From NCBI RefSeq assembly GCF_000003605.2, contig NW_003139424.1, forward strand, positions 1 to 64,000: a stretch of 64,000 bases of DNA, read 5' to 3'. Source of the stretch: Saccoglossus kowalevskii. Taxonomy: Eukaryota > Hemichordata > Enteropneusta > Harrimaniidae. The position numbers and the translations under genes were made by a program. The notes under the pieces were generated by a model. It saw only the letters and a list, made by a program, of their open reading frames with translations, was not told the DNA's origin and ran no database searches. Of the stretch, positions 21,181-34,271 are shown piece by piece. Position 1 is the stretch's first letter. Each line of letters begins with the position of its first letter.

Positions 21181-22122
21181 CTAAGTCATTGGCACGACAC
21201 TCCCGCAGTTAAATTTCGTAAACATTAAGTAAATGTCTCGAGAATGCCTCATAAATAAGCAGACTATCACAATAGACCACAGGAAAATCGACGACAAACT
21301 GTGTACAAAGTTGTGAAAAGCGATTGCAAAGTTGGCAGTTTCATTCGGGATTGTTCCCTGTGATATCATATAAACAAGTCCCATATTTAAAAGTTCGAAA
21401 ATGTGAAAACTAGTTCCTAATTTGTCGTTAAATTACCGTAGTGTTGCTCAAAAAATGTAGAGGTCATAGTCATTTTTAAATGGCACTTTTGCAAGCGATA
21501 TCGATTTTGAAACTTTGAAAAACATGAAATAGCCGCCAATTCGGTTCAATTTTCAAATAGTCCATGCAGCTGTGTTGTTAGGTGACCAACTCATGTTTAA
21601 AGTAAAGCATAACTGGGCGTGGTTAGTACTTGCATGGGAGACTCACTGATTAAACAAGCTGTTATTTTTTTCTTTTTGTTTCATCAGACGCACGGAAAAA
21701 ATATAAGGCGACATTCATGCATTTTTTCTTACTGTGATGTCAATCATTTCTTGTGGAAAATCGGGGAATTTTTGTATTTGTTTAATTAATGAAAAGTTTT
21801 AAAATTTCGTATTTTTTTAAAAACAAGTTGTTTGTGTCTGCAGGCACGTAGTGGGATTTATGCTGTTAATACTCCGTGCAAAGTTGTTCAAAGTGATTGC
21901 AAAGTTGTGCAAAGTGATTTCAAAGTTTATAGATGTATTTGTTTATATGACCTAAGTTGTTGGCATATAGAAACACGCAGTTGTAAAGTCAAGACATTTA
22001 ATAAAGGCCAGTTGAAAGCAGCCTGTGGATGTTCACATGAGCTGACTGTAAACTGTTGGAAAACTGCGTGCAAAGTTGGAAAAAGCGGTTGAAATGTTGG
22101 CGAAGTTGCTTGTATATTTAAC
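21181..22122. repeat. Satellite monomer, long form (942 bp)
   Basis: Has ttcgtaaacatt and tttgtcgttaaa near the front. A block at about 21607-21835 (cataactgggcg, gattaaacaag, ttattttttt) is repeated in the next unit. Confidence 0.95.
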
Positions 22123-23064
22123 CTAAGTCAATGACACGACACTCCCGCAGTTAAATTTCGAAAACATTAAGTAAATGTCTCGAGAATGCCTCATAAATAA
22201 GCAGACTATCACAATAGACCATAGGAAAATCGACGACAAACTGTGTACAAAGTTGTGAAAAGCGATTGCAAAGTTGGCAGTTTCATTCGGGATTGTTACC
22301 TGTGATATCAAATAATCAAGTCCCATAGTTAAAAGTTCGAAAGTGTAAAAACTAGTTCCTAATTTGTTGTTAAATTACCGTAGTGTTGCTCAAAGTATGT
22401 AGAGGTCATAGGTCATTTTTAAATGGCACTTTTGCAAGCGATATCGATTTTGAAACTTTGAAAAACATGAAATATCCGCCAATTCGGTTCAATTTCACAT
22501 AGTCCATGCAGCTGTGTTGTTAGGTGACCAACTCATGTTTAAAGTAAAGCATAACTGGGCGTGGTTAGTACTTGCATGGGAGACTCACTGATTAAACAAG
22601 CTGTTATTTTTTTCTTTTTGTTTCATCACACGCACGGAAAAAATATAAGGCGACATTCATGCATTTTTTCTTACTGTGATGTCAATCATTTCTTGTGGAA
22701 AATCGGGGAATTTTTGTATTTGTTTAATTAATGAAAAGTTTTAAAATTTCGTATTTTTTTAAAAACAAGTTGTTTGTGTCTGCAGGCACGTAGTGGGATT
22801 TATGCTGTTAATACTCCGTGCAAAGTTGTTCAAAGTGATTGCAAAGTTGTGCAAAGTGATTTCAAAATTTATAGATGTATTTGTTTATATGACCTAAGTT
22901 GTTGGCATATAGAAACACGCAGTTGTAAAGTCAAGAAATTTAATAAAGGCAAGTTGAAAGCAGCCTGTGGATGTTCACATGAGCTGACTGTAAACTGTTG
23001 GAAAACTGCGTGCAAAGTTGGAAAAAGCGGTTGAAATGTTGGCGAAGTTACTTGTATATTTAAC
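22123..23064. repeat. Satellite monomer, long form (942 bp)
   Basis: Begins ctaagtcaatgacacg. Repeats cataactgggcg, gattaaacaag and ttattttttt from the preceding unit 942 bp away. Confidence 0.95.
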
Positions 23065-24004
23065 CTAAGTCATTGGCACGACACTCCCGCAGTTAAATTT
23101 CGAAAACATTAAGTAAATGTCTCGAGAATGCCTCATAAATAGGCAGACTATCACAATAGACCACAGGAAAATCGACGAGAAACTGTGTACAAAGTTGTGT
23201 GAAGCGATTGCAAAGTTGGTAGTTTCATTCGGGATTGTTACCTGTGATATCATATAAACAAGTCCCATAGTTAAAAGGTCGAAAATGTGAAAACTAGTTC
23301 CTAATTTGTTGTTAAATTACCGTAGTGTTGCTCAAAGTATGTAGAGGTCATAGGTCATTTTTAAATGGCACTTTTGCAAGCGATATCGATTTTGAAACTT
23401 TGAAAAACATGAAATAGCCGCCAATTCGGTTCAATTTCAAATAGTCCATGCAGCTGTGTTGTTAGGTGACCAACTCATGTTTAAAGTAAAGCACAATCGG
23501 GCGTGGTTAGTACTTGCATGGGAGACACACTGAGAAAACAAGCTGTTGTTTTTTCTTTCTGTTTCATCACACGCACGGAAAAATATAAAGCGACATTCAT
23601 GCATTTTTTCTTACTGTGATGTCAATCATTTCTTGTGGAAAATCGTGGAATTTTTGTATTTGTTTAATTAATGAAAAGTTTTAAAATTTCGAATTTTTTT
23701 AAAAACAAGTTGTTTGTGTCTGCAGGTACGTAGTGGGATTTATGCTGTTAATACTCCGTGCAAAGTTGTTCAAAGTGATTGCAAAGTTGTGCAAAGTGAT
23801 TTCAAAGTTTATAGATGTATTTGTTTATATGACCTAAGTTGTTGGCATATAGAAACACGCAGTTGTAAAGTCAAGAAATTTAATAAAGGCCAGTTGAAAG
23901 CAGCCTGTGGATGTTCACATGAGCTGACTGTAAACTGTTGGAAAACTGCGTGCAAAGTTGGAAAAAGCGGTTGAAATGTTTGCGAAGTTGCTTGTATATT
24001 TAAC
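23065..24004. repeat. Satellite monomer, long form (940 bp)
   Basis: Full-length with gacgagaaactg and gttgtgtgaagcg, shared with the next unit and the unit at 4749. Also aataggcagac and gagacacactg. Confidence 0.95.
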
Positions 24005-24925
24005 CTAAGTCATTGGCACGACACTGCCGCAGTTAAATTTCGAAAACATTAAGTAAATGTCTCGAGAATGCCTCATAAATAAGCAGACTATCACAATAGA
24101 CCACAGGAAAATCGACGAGAAACTGTGTACAAAGTTGTGTGAAGCGATTGCAAAGTTGGTAGTTTCATTCGGGATTGTTACCTGTGATATCATATAAACA
24201 AGTCCCATAGTTAAAAGTTCGAAAATGTGAAAACTAGTTCCTAATTTGTTGTTAAATTACCGTAGTGTTGCTCAAAGTATGTAGAGGTCATATGTCATTT
24301 TTAAATGGCACTTTTGCAAGCGATATCGATTTTGAAACTTTGAAAAACATGAAATAGCCGCCAATTCGGTTCAATTTCAAATAGTCCATGCAGCTGTGTT
24401 GTTAGGTGACCAACTCATGTTTAAAGTAAAGCACAATCGGTCGTGGTTAGTACTTGCATAGGAGACTCACTGAGTAAAGAAGCTGTTGTTTTTTCTTTTT
24501 GTTTCATCACACGCACGGAAAAAATATAAGGCGACATTCATGCATTTTTTCTTACTGTGATGTCAATCATTTCCTGTAGAAAATCGTGGAATTTTTGTAT
24601 TTGTTTAATTAATGAAAAGTTTTAAAATTTCGTATTTTTTAAAAAATCAAGTTGTTGGTGTTTGCAGGCACGTAGTGGGATTTATGCTGTTAATAATCCG
24701 TGCAAAGTTGTGCAAAGTGATTTCAAAGTTTTTAGATGTATTTGTTTATATGACCTAAGTTGTTGGCATATAGAAACACGCAGTTGTAAAGTCAAGAAAT
24801 TTAATAAAGGCCAGTTGAAAGCAGCCTGTGGATGTTCACATGAGCTGACTGTAAACTGTTGGAAAACTGCGTGCAAAGTTGGAAAAAGCGGTTTAAATGT
24901 TGGCGAAGTTGCTTGTATAATTAAC
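24005..24925. repeat. Satellite monomer, long form lacking one 21-bp subrepeat (921 bp)
   Basis: At about 24700-24730 ccgtgcaaagttgtgcaaag shows only one of the two full 21-bp copies. The front repeats the gacgagaaactg and gtgtgaagcg variants of the preceding unit. Confidence 0.94.
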
Positions 24926-25868
24926 CTAAGTCATTGGCACGACACTCCCGCAGTTAAATTTCGAAAACATTAAGTAAATGTCTCGAGAATGCCTCATAAA
25001 TAAGCAGACTATCACAATAGACCACAGGAAAATCGACGACAAACTGTGTACAGAGTTGTGAAAAGCGATTGCAAAGTTGGTAGTTTCATTCGGGATTGTT
25101 ACCTGTGATATCATATTAACAAGTCCCTTAGTTAAAAGTTCGAAAATGTGAAAACTAGTTCCTAATTTGTTGTTAAATTACCGTAGTGTTGGTCAAACTA
25201 TGTAGAGGTCATAGGTCATTTTTAAAAGGCACTTTTGCAAGCGATATCGATTTTGAAACTTTCAAAAACATGAAATAGCCACCAATTCGGTTCAATTTCA
25301 AATAGTCCATGCAGATGTGTTGTTAGGTGACCAACTCATGTTTAAAGTAAAGCGCAATCGGGAGTGGTTAGTACTTGCATGGGAAACTCACTGAGTAAAC
25401 AAGCTGTTGTTTTTTCTTTTTGTTTCATCACACGCACGGAAAAAATATAAGGCGACATTCATGCATTTTTTCTTACTGTGATGTCAATCATTTTTTGTGA
25501 AAAATCGTGGAATTTTTGTATTTGTTTAATTAATGAAAAGTTTTAAAATTTCGTATTTTTTTAAAAAACAAGTTTTTGGTGTTTGCAGGCACGTAGTGGG
25601 ATTTATGCTGTTAATAATCCGTGCAAAAATGTTCAAAGTGATTGCAAAGTTGTGCAAAGTGATTTCAAAGTTTATAAATGTATTTGTATATATGACCTAA
25701 GTTGTTGGCATATAGAAACGCGCACTTTGTAAGTCAAGAAATTTTAATAAAGGCCAGTTGAAAGCAGCCTGTGGATGTTCACATGAGCTGACTGTAAACT
25801 GTTGGAAAACTACGTGCAAAGTTGGGAAAAGCGGTTGAAATGTTGGCGAAAGTGCTTATATATTTAAC
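24926..25868. repeat. Satellite monomer, long form with C-type tail (943 bp)
   Basis: The front has atattaacaag, caaactatg, aaaaggcac and ctttcaaaaac, the same set as the unit at 2001. The C-type tail begins near 25570 (gtttgcagg, caaaaatgttc, tatatatgac). Confidence 0.94.
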
Positions 25869-26788
25869 CTAAGTCATTGGCACGACACTCCCGCAGTTAA
25901 ATTTCGAAAACATTTAAGTAAATGTCTCGAGAATAAGCAGACTATCACAATAAAACCACAGGAAAATCGACGACAAACTGTGTACAAAGTTGTGAAAAGC
26001 GATTGCAAAGTTGGCAGTTTCATTCGTGATTGTTACCTGTGATATCATATAAACAAGTCCCATAGTTAAAAGTTCGAAAATGTGAAAACTAGTTCCCAAT
26101 TTGTTGTTAAATTACCGTAGTGTTGCTCAAAGTATGTAGAGGTCATAGGTCATTTTTAAATGGCACTTTTGCAAGCGATATCGATTTTGAAACTTTGAAA
26201 AACATGAAATAGCCGCCAATTCGGTTCAATTTCAAATAGTCCATGCAGCTGTGTTGTTAGGTGACCAACTCATGTTTAAAGTAAAGCATAATTGGGCGTG
26301 GTTAGTACTTGCATGGGAGACTCACTGAGTAAACAAGCTGTTTTTTTTCTTTTTGTTTCATCACACGCACGGAAAAAATATAAGGCGACATTCATGCATT
26401 TTTTCTTACTGTGATGTCAATCATTTCTTGTGGAAAATCGTGGAATTTTTGTATTTGTTTAATTAATGAAAAGTTTTAAAATTTCGTATTTTTTTAAAAA
26501 CAAGTTGTTGGAGTCTGCAGGCACGTAGTGGGATTTATGCTGTTAATACTCCGTGCAAAGTTGTTCAAAGTGATTGCAAAGTTGTGAAAAGTGATTTCAA
26601 AGTTTATAGATGTATTTGTTTATATGACCTAAGTTGTTGGCACATAGAAACACGCAGTTGTAAAATCAAGAAATTTAATAAAGGCCAGTTGAAAGCAGCC
26701 TGTGGATGTTCACATGAGCTGACTGTAAACTGCGTGCAAAGTTGGAAAAAGCGGTTGAAATGTTGGCGAAGTTGCTTGTATATTTAAC
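25869..26788. repeat. Satellite monomer, long form with two 11-bp deletions (920 bp)
   Basis: gagaataagcag at about 25931 lacks 11 bp (gcctcataaat) and gtaaactgcgtgc at about 26725 lacks 11 bp (tgttggaaaac). In each case a short direct repeat flanks the lost bases (aat and aaactg). Confidence 0.93.
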
Positions 26789-27728
26789 CTAAGTCATTGG
26801 CACGACACTCCCGCAGTTAAATTTCGAAAACATTAAGTAAATGTCTCGAGAATGCCTCATAAATAAGCAGACTATCACAATAGACCACAGGAAAATCGAC
26901 GACAAACTGTGTACAAAGTTGTGAAAAGCGATTGCAAAGTTGGCAGTTTCATTCGGGATTGTTACCTGTGATATCATATAAACAAGTCCCATAGTTAAAA
27001 GTTCGAAAATGTGAAAACTAGTTGCCAATTTGTTGTGAAATTACCGTAGTGTTGCTCAAAGTATATAGAGGTCATAGGTCATTTTTAAATGGCACTTTTG
27101 CAACCGATATCGATTTTGAAACTTTGAAAAACATGAAATAGCCGACAATTCGGATCAATTTCAAATAGTCCATGCAGCTGTGTTGTTAGGTGACCAACTC
27201 ATGTTTAAAGTAAAGCACAATCGGGCGTGGTTAGTACTTGCATGGGAGACTCACTGAGAAAACATGCTGTTGTTTTTTCTTTTTGTTTCATCACACGCAC
27301 GGAAAAAATATAAGGCGACATTCATGCATTTTTTCTTACTGTGATCAATCATTTCTTGTGGAAAATCGTGGAATTTTTGTATTTGTTTAATTAATGAAAA
27401 GTTTTAAAATTTCATATTTTTTTAAAAAACAAGTTTTTGGTGTTTGCAGGCACGTAGTGGGATTTATGCTGTTAATACTCCGTGCAAAGTTGTTCAAAGT
27501 GATTGCAAAATTGTGCAAAGTGATTTCAAAGTTTATAGATGTATTTGTTTATATGACCTAAGTTGTTGGCATATAGAAACACGCAGTTGTAAAGTCAAGA
27601 AATTTAATAAAGGCCAGTTGAAAGCAGCCTGTGGATGTTCACATGAGCTGACTGTAAACTGTTGGAAAACTGCGTGCAAAGTTGGAAAAAGCGGTTGAAA
27701 TGTTGGCGAAGTTGCTTGTATATTTAAC
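26789..27728. repeat. Satellite monomer, long form (940 bp)
   Basis: Full-length. Markers agttgccaatttg, gcaaccgatatcg, ccgacaattcggatc and a 2-bp loss in gtgatcaatc. The tail, with caagtttttggtgtttgc and gcaaaattgtg, matches that at about 62.22 kb. Confidence 0.95.
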
Positions 27729-28625
27729 CTAAGTCATTGGCACGACACTCCCGCAGTTAAATTTCGAAAACATTAAGTAAATGTCTCGAGAATGCCTCAT
27801 AAATAAGCAGACTATCACAATAGACCACAGGAAAATCGACGACAAACTGTGTACAAAGTTGTGAAAAGCGATTGCAAAGTTGGTAGTTTCATTCGGGATT
27901 GTTACCTGTGATATCATATAAACAAGTCCCATAGTTAAAAGTTCGAAAATGTGAAAACTAGTTCCTAATTTGTTGTTAAATTACCGTAGTGTTGCTCAAA
28001 GTATGTAGAGGTCATAGGTCATTTTTAAATGGCACTTTTGCAAGCGATATCGATTTTGAAACTTTGAAAAACATGAAATAGCCGCCAATTCGGTTCAATT
28101 TCAAATAGTCCATGCAACTGTGTTTTTAGGTGACCAACTCATGTTTAAAGTAAAGCACAATCGGGCGTGGTTAGTACTTGCATGGGAGACTCACTGAGAA
28201 AACAAGCTGTTGTTTTTTCTTTTTGTTTCATCACACGCACGGAAAAAATATCAGGCGACATTCATGCATTTTTTCTTACTGTGATGTCAATCATTTCTTG
28301 TGGAAAATCGGGGAATTTTTGTATTTGTTTAATTAATGAAAAGTTTTAAAATTTCGTATTTTTTTAAAAAACAAACCGTGCAAAGTTGTTCAAAGTGATT
28401 GCAAAGTTGTGCAAAGTGATTTCAAAGTTTATAGATGTATTTGTTTATATGACCTAAGTTGTTGGCATATAGAAACACGCAGTTGTAAAGTCAAGAAATT
28501 TAATAAAGGGCCAGTTGAAAGCAGCCTGTGGATGTTCACATGAGCTGACTGTAAACTGTTGGAAAACTGCGTGCAAAGTTGGAAAAAGCGGTTGAAATGT
28601 TGGCGAAGTTGCTTATATATTTAAC
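27729..28625. repeat. Satellite monomer, short form (897 bp)
   Basis: An isolated short unit in a mainly long region. Has tgcaactgtgttttt, atatcaggcg and taaagggccag. Confidence 0.95.
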
Positions 28626-29568
28626 CTAAGTCATTGGCACGACACTCCCGCAGTTAAATTTCGAAAACATTAAGTAAATGTCTCGAGAATGCCTCATAAA
28701 TAAGCAGACTATCACAATAGACCACAGGAAAATCGACGACAAACTGTGTACAAAGTTGTGAAAAGCGATTGCAAAGTTGGCAGTTTCATTCGGGATTGTT
28801 ACCTGTGATATCATATAAACAAGTCCCATAGTTAAAAGTTCGAAAATGTGTAAACTAGTTCCTAATTTGTTGTTAAATTACCGTAGTGTTGCTCAAAGTA
28901 TGTAGAGGTCATAGGTCATTTTTAAATGGCACTTTTGCAAGCGATATCGATTTTGAAACTTTGAAAAAACATGAAATAGCCGCCAATTCGGTTCAATTTC
29001 AAATAGTCCATGCAGCTGTGTTGTTAGGTGACCAACTCATGTTTAAAGTAAAGCATAATTGGGCGTGGTTAGTACTTGCATGGGAGAATCACTGAGTAAA
29101 GAAGCTGTTGTTTTTTCTTTTTGTTTCATCACACGCACGGAAAAAATATAAGGCGACATTCATGCATTTTTTCTTACTGTGATGTCAATCATTTCTTGTG
29201 GAAAATCGTGGAATTTTTGTATTTGTTTAATTAATGAAAAGTTTTAAAATTTCGTATTTTTTTAAAAAACAAGTTGTTGGTGTTTGCAGGCACGTAGTGG
29301 GATTTATGCTGTTAATAATCCGTGCAAAAATGTTCAAAGTGATTGCAAAGTTGTGCAAAGTGATTTCAAAGTTTATAGATGTATTTGTATATATGACCAA
29401 AGTTGTTGGCATATAGAAACGCGCACTTGTAAAGTGAAGATATTTAATAAAGGCCAGTTGAAAGCAGCCTGTGGATGTTCACATGAGCTGACTGTAAACT
29501 GTTGGAAAACTGCGTGCAAAGTTGGAAAAATCGGTTGAAATGTTGGCGAAGTTGCTTGTATATTTAAC
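28626..29568. repeat. Satellite monomer, long form with C-type tail (943 bp)
   Basis: The C-type tail from about 29265 has atgaccaaagttg, gaagatatttaat and ggaaaaatcgg, the same set as the tail at about 44.56-44.84 kb. Confidence 0.94.
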
Positions 29569-30506
29569 CTAAGTCATTGGCACGACACTCCCGCAGTTAA
29601 ATTTCGAAAACATTAAGTAAATGTCTCGAGAATGCCTCATAAATAAGCAGACTATCACAATAGACCACAGGAAAATCGACGACAAACTGTGTATAAAGTT
29701 GTGAAAGCGATTGCAAAGTTGTTAGTTTCATTCGGGATTGTTACCTGTGATATCATATAAACAAGTCCCATAGTTAAAAGTTCGAAAATGTGAAAACTAG
29801 TTCCTAATTTGTTGTTAAATTACCGTAGTGTTGCTCAAAGTATGTAGAGGTCATAGGCCATTTTTAAATGGCACTTTTGCAAGCGATATCGATTTTGAAA
29901 CTTTGAAAAATATGAAATAGCCGCCAATTAGGTTCAATTTCAAATAGTCCATGCAGCTGTGTTGTTAGTTGACCAACTCATGTTTAAAGTAAAGCACAAT
30001 CGGGCGTGGTTAGTACTTGCATTGGAGACTCACTCAGAAAACAAGCTGTTGTTTTTTCTTTTTGTTTCATCACACGCACGGAAAAAATATAAGGCGACAT
30101 TCATGCATTTTTCTTACTGTGATGTCAATCATTTTTTGTGAAAAATCGTGGAATTTTTGTATTTGTTTAATTAATGAAAAGTTTTAAAATTTCTTATTTT
30201 TTTAAAAAACAAGTTGTTGGTGTTTGCAGCACGTAGTGGGATTTATGCTGTTAATAATCCGTGCAAAATGTTCAAAGTGATTGCAAAGTTGTGCAAAGTG
30301 ATTTCAAAGTTTATAGATGTATTAGTATATATGACCTAAGGTGTTGGCATATAGAAACGCGCACTTGTAAAGTCAAGATATTTAATAAAGGCCAGTTGAA
30401 AGCAGCTTGTGGATGTTCACATGAGCTGACTGTAAACTGTTGGAAAACTGCGTGCAAAGTTGGAAAAAGCGGTTAAAATGTTGGCGAAGTTGCTTGTATA
30501 TTTAAC
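29569..30506. repeat. Satellite monomer, long form with C-type tail (938 bp)
   Basis: Variants gtgtataaagttg, gtgaaagcgattg, gttgttagtttc, ataggccattt and ttcttattt all recur in the unit at 43904. The C-type tail has gtattagtatatatg and aaggtgttgg. Confidence 0.94.
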
Positions 30507-31446
30507 CTAAGTCATTGGCACGACACTCCCGCAGTTAAATTTCGAAAACATTAATTAAATGTCTCGAGAATGCCTCATAAATAAGCAGACCATCACAATA
30601 GACCACAGGAAAATCGACGACAAACTGTGTACAAAGTTGTGAAAAGCGATTGCAAAGTTGGTAGTTTCATTCGGGATCGTTACCTGTGATATCATATAAA
30701 CAAGTCCCATAGTTAAAAGTTCGAAAATGTGAAAACTAGTTCCTAATTTGTTGTTAAATTACCGTAGTGTTGCTCAAAGTATGTAGAGGTCATAGGTCAT
30801 TTTTAAATGGCACTTTTGCAAGCGATATCGATTTTGAAACTTTGAAAAACATGAAATAGCCGCCAATTCGGTTCAATTTCAAATAGTCCATGCAGCTGTG
30901 TTGTTAGGTGACCAACTCATGTTTAAAGTAAAGCACAATCGGGCGTGGTTAGTACTTGCATGGGAGACTAACTGAGAAAACAAGCTGTTGTTTTTTCTTT
31001 TTGTTTCATCACACGCACGGAAAAAATTTAAAGCGACATTCATGCATTTTTTCTTACTGTGATGTCAATCATTTCTTGTGGAAAATCGTGGAATTTTTGT
31101 ATTTGTTTAATTAATGAAAAGTTTTAAAATTTCGTATTTTTTTAAAAACAAGTTGTTGGTGTCTGCAGGCACGTAGTGGGATTTATGCTGTTAATACTAC
31201 GTGCAAAGTTGTTCAAAGTGATTGCAAAGTTGTGCAAAGTGATTTCAAAGTTTATAGATGTATTTGTTTATATGACCTAAGTTGTTGGCATATAGAAACA
31301 CGCAGTTGTAAAGTCAAGAAATTTAATAAAGGCCAGTTGAAAGCAGCCTGTGGATGTTCACATGAGCTGACTGTAAACTGTTGTAAAACTGCGTGCAAAT
31401 TGGAAAAAGCGGTTGAAATGTTGGCGAAGTTGCTTGTATATTTAAC
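30507..31446. repeat. Satellite monomer, long form (940 bp)
   Basis: Full-length. Has gaccatcac, gggatcgttacc, gactaactgag and aaaatttaaagcg. The tail is standard apart from ttgtaaaactgcg and a 1-bp loss in gcaaattgg. Confidence 0.95.
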
Positions 31447-32387
31447 CCATGTAATTGGCACGACACTCCCGCAGTTAAATTTCGAAAACATTAAGTAAAT
31501 GTCTCGAGAATGCCTCATAAATAAGCAGACTATCACAATAGACCACAGGAAAATCGACGACAAACTGTGTACAAAGTTGTGAAAAGCGATTGCAAAGTTG
31601 GCAGTTTCATTCGGGATTGTTCCCTGTGATATCATATAAACAAGTCCCATAGTTAAAAGTTCGAAAATGTGAAAACTAGTTCCTAATTTGTTGTTATATT
31701 ACCGTAGTGTTGCTCAAAGTATGTAGAGGTCATAGGTCATTTTTAAATGGCACTTTTGCAAGGGATATCGATTTTGAAACTTTAAAAAACATGAAATAGC
31801 CGCCAATTCGGCTCAATTTCAAATAGTCCATGCAGCTGTGTTGTTAGGTGACCAACTCATGTTTAAAGTAAAGCATAATTGGGCGTGGTTGGTACTTGCA
31901 TGGGAGACTCACTGAGTAAAGAAGCTGTTGTTTTTTCTTTTTGTTTCATCACACGCACGGAAAAAATATAAGGCGACATTCATGCATTTTTTCTTACTGT
32001 GATGTCAATCATTTCTTGTGGAAAATCGTGGAATTTTTGTATTTGTTTAATTAATGAAAAGTTTTAAAATTTCGTATTTTATTAAAAAAAAGTTGTTGGT
32101 GTTTGCAGGCACGTAGTGGGATTTATGCTGTTAATAATCCGTGCAAAAATGTTCAAAGTGATTGCAAAGTTGTGCAAAGTGATTTCAAAGTTTATAGATG
32201 TATTTGTATATATGACCTAAGTTGTTGGCATATAGAAACGCGCACTTGTAAAGTCAAGAAATTTAATAAAGGCCAGTTGAAAGCAGCCTGTGGATGTTCA
32301 CATGAGCTGAGTGTAAACTGTTGGAAAACTGCGTGCAAAGTTGGAAAAGGCGGTTGAAATGTTGGCGAAGTTGCTTGTATATTTAAC
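31447..32387. repeat. Satellite monomer, long form with C-type tail (941 bp)
   Basis: Begins cccatgtaattgg. The C-type tail from about 32090 has taataatccg, caaaaatgttc and cgcgcacttg; its T-tract is interrupted (attttattaaaaaaaag). Confidence 0.95.
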
Positions 32388-33329
32388 CTAAGTCATTGGC
32401 ACGACACTCCCGCAGTTAAATTTCGAAAACATTAATTAAATGTCTCGAGAATGCCTCATAATTAAGCAGACTATCACAATAGACCACAGGAAAATCGACG
32501 ACAAACTGTGTACAAAGTTGTGAAAAGCGATTGCAAAGTTGGTAGTTTCATTCGGGATTGTTACCTGTGATATCATATAAACAAGTCCCATAGTTAAAAG
32601 TTCGAAAATGTGAAAACTAGTTCCTAATTTGTTGTTCAATTACCGTAGTGTTGCTCAAAGTATGTAGAGGTCATAGGTCATTTTTAAATGGCACTTTTGC
32701 AAGCGATATCGATTTTGAAACTTTGAAAAACATGAAATAGCCGCCAATTCGGTTCAATTTCAAATAGTCCATGCAGCTGTGTTGTTAGGTGACCAACTCA
32801 TGTTTAAAGTAAAGCACAATCGGGCGTGGTTAGTACTTGCATGGGAGACTCACTGAGAAAACAAGCAGTTGTTTTTTCTTTTTGTTTCATCACACGCATG
32901 GAAAAAATATAAGGCGACATTCATGCATTTTTTCTTACTGTGATGTCAATCATTTTTTGTGAAAAATCGTGGAATTTTTGTATTTGTTTAATTAATGAAA
33001 AGTTTTAAAATTTCGTATTTTTTTAAAAAACAAGTTGTTGGTATTTGCAGGCACGTGGTGGGATTTATGCTGTTAATAATCCGTGCAAAGTTGTTCAAAG
33101 TGATTGCAAAGTTGTGCAAAGTGATTTCAAAGTTTATAGATGTATTTGTTTATATGACCTAAGTTGTTGGCATATAGAAACACGCAGTTGTAAAGTCAAG
33201 AAATTTAATAAAGGCCAGTTGAAAGCAGCCTGTGGATGTTCGCATGAGCTGACTGTAAACTGTTGGAAAACTGCGTGCAAAGTTGGAAAAAGCGGTTGAA
33301 ATGTTGGCGAAGTTGCTTGTATATTTAAC
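32388..33329. repeat. Satellite monomer, long form (942 bp)
   Basis: The tail is a hybrid: C-type start (gtatttgcagg, taataatccg) followed by the standard 21-bp block and gaaacacgcagttg. Confidence 0.95.
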
Positions 33330-34271
33330 CTAAGTCATTGGCACGACACTCCCGCAGTTAAATTTCGAAAACATTAAGTAAATGTCTCGAGAATGCCTCA
33401 TAAATAAGCAGACTATCACAATAGACCACAGGAAAATCGACGACAAACTGTGTACAAAGTTGTGAAAAGCGATTGCAAAGTTGGCAGTTTCATTCGGGAT
33501 TGTTACCTGTGATATCATATTAACAAGTCCCATAGTTAAAAGTTCGAAAATGTGAAAACTAGTTCCTAATTTGTTGTTAAATTACCGTAGTGTTGCTCAA
33601 ACTATGTAGAGGTCATAGGTCATTTTTAAATGGCACTTTTGCAAGCGATATCGATTTTGAAACTTTGAAAAACATGAAATAGCCGCCAATTCGGTTCAGT
33701 TTCAAATAGTCCATGCAGCTGTGTTGTTAGGTGACCAACTCATGTTTAAAGTAAAGCACAATCGGGCGTGGTTAGTACTTGCATTGGAGACTCACTGAGA
33801 AAACAAGCTGTTGTTTTTTCTTTTTGTTTCATCACACGCACGGAAAAAATATAAGGCGACATTCATGCATTTTTTCTTACTGTGATGTCAATCATTTCTT
33901 GTGGAAAATCGTGGATTTTTTGTATTTGTTTAATTAATGAATAGTTTTAAAATTTCGTATTTTTTAAAAAAACAAGTTGTTTGTGTCTGCAGGCACGTAG
34001 TGGGATTTATGCTGTTAATACTCCGTGCAAAGTTGTTCAAAGTGATTGCAAAGTTGTGCAAAGTGATTTCAAAGTTTATAGATGTATTTGTTTATATGAC
34101 CTAAGTTGTTGGCATATAGAAACACGCAGTTGTAAAGTCAAGAAATTTAATAAAGGCCAGTTGAAAGCAGCCTGTGGATGTTCACATGAGCTGACTGTAA
34201 ACTGTTGGAAAACTGCGTGCAAAGTTGGAAAAAGCGGTTGAAATGTTGGGGAAGTTGCTTGTATATTTAAC
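33330..34271. repeat. Satellite monomer, long form (942 bp)
   Basis: Has atattaacaag, tgaatagttttaaaa and a T6A7 tract before caagttgtttgtg, all shared with the next unit. Confidence 0.95.
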
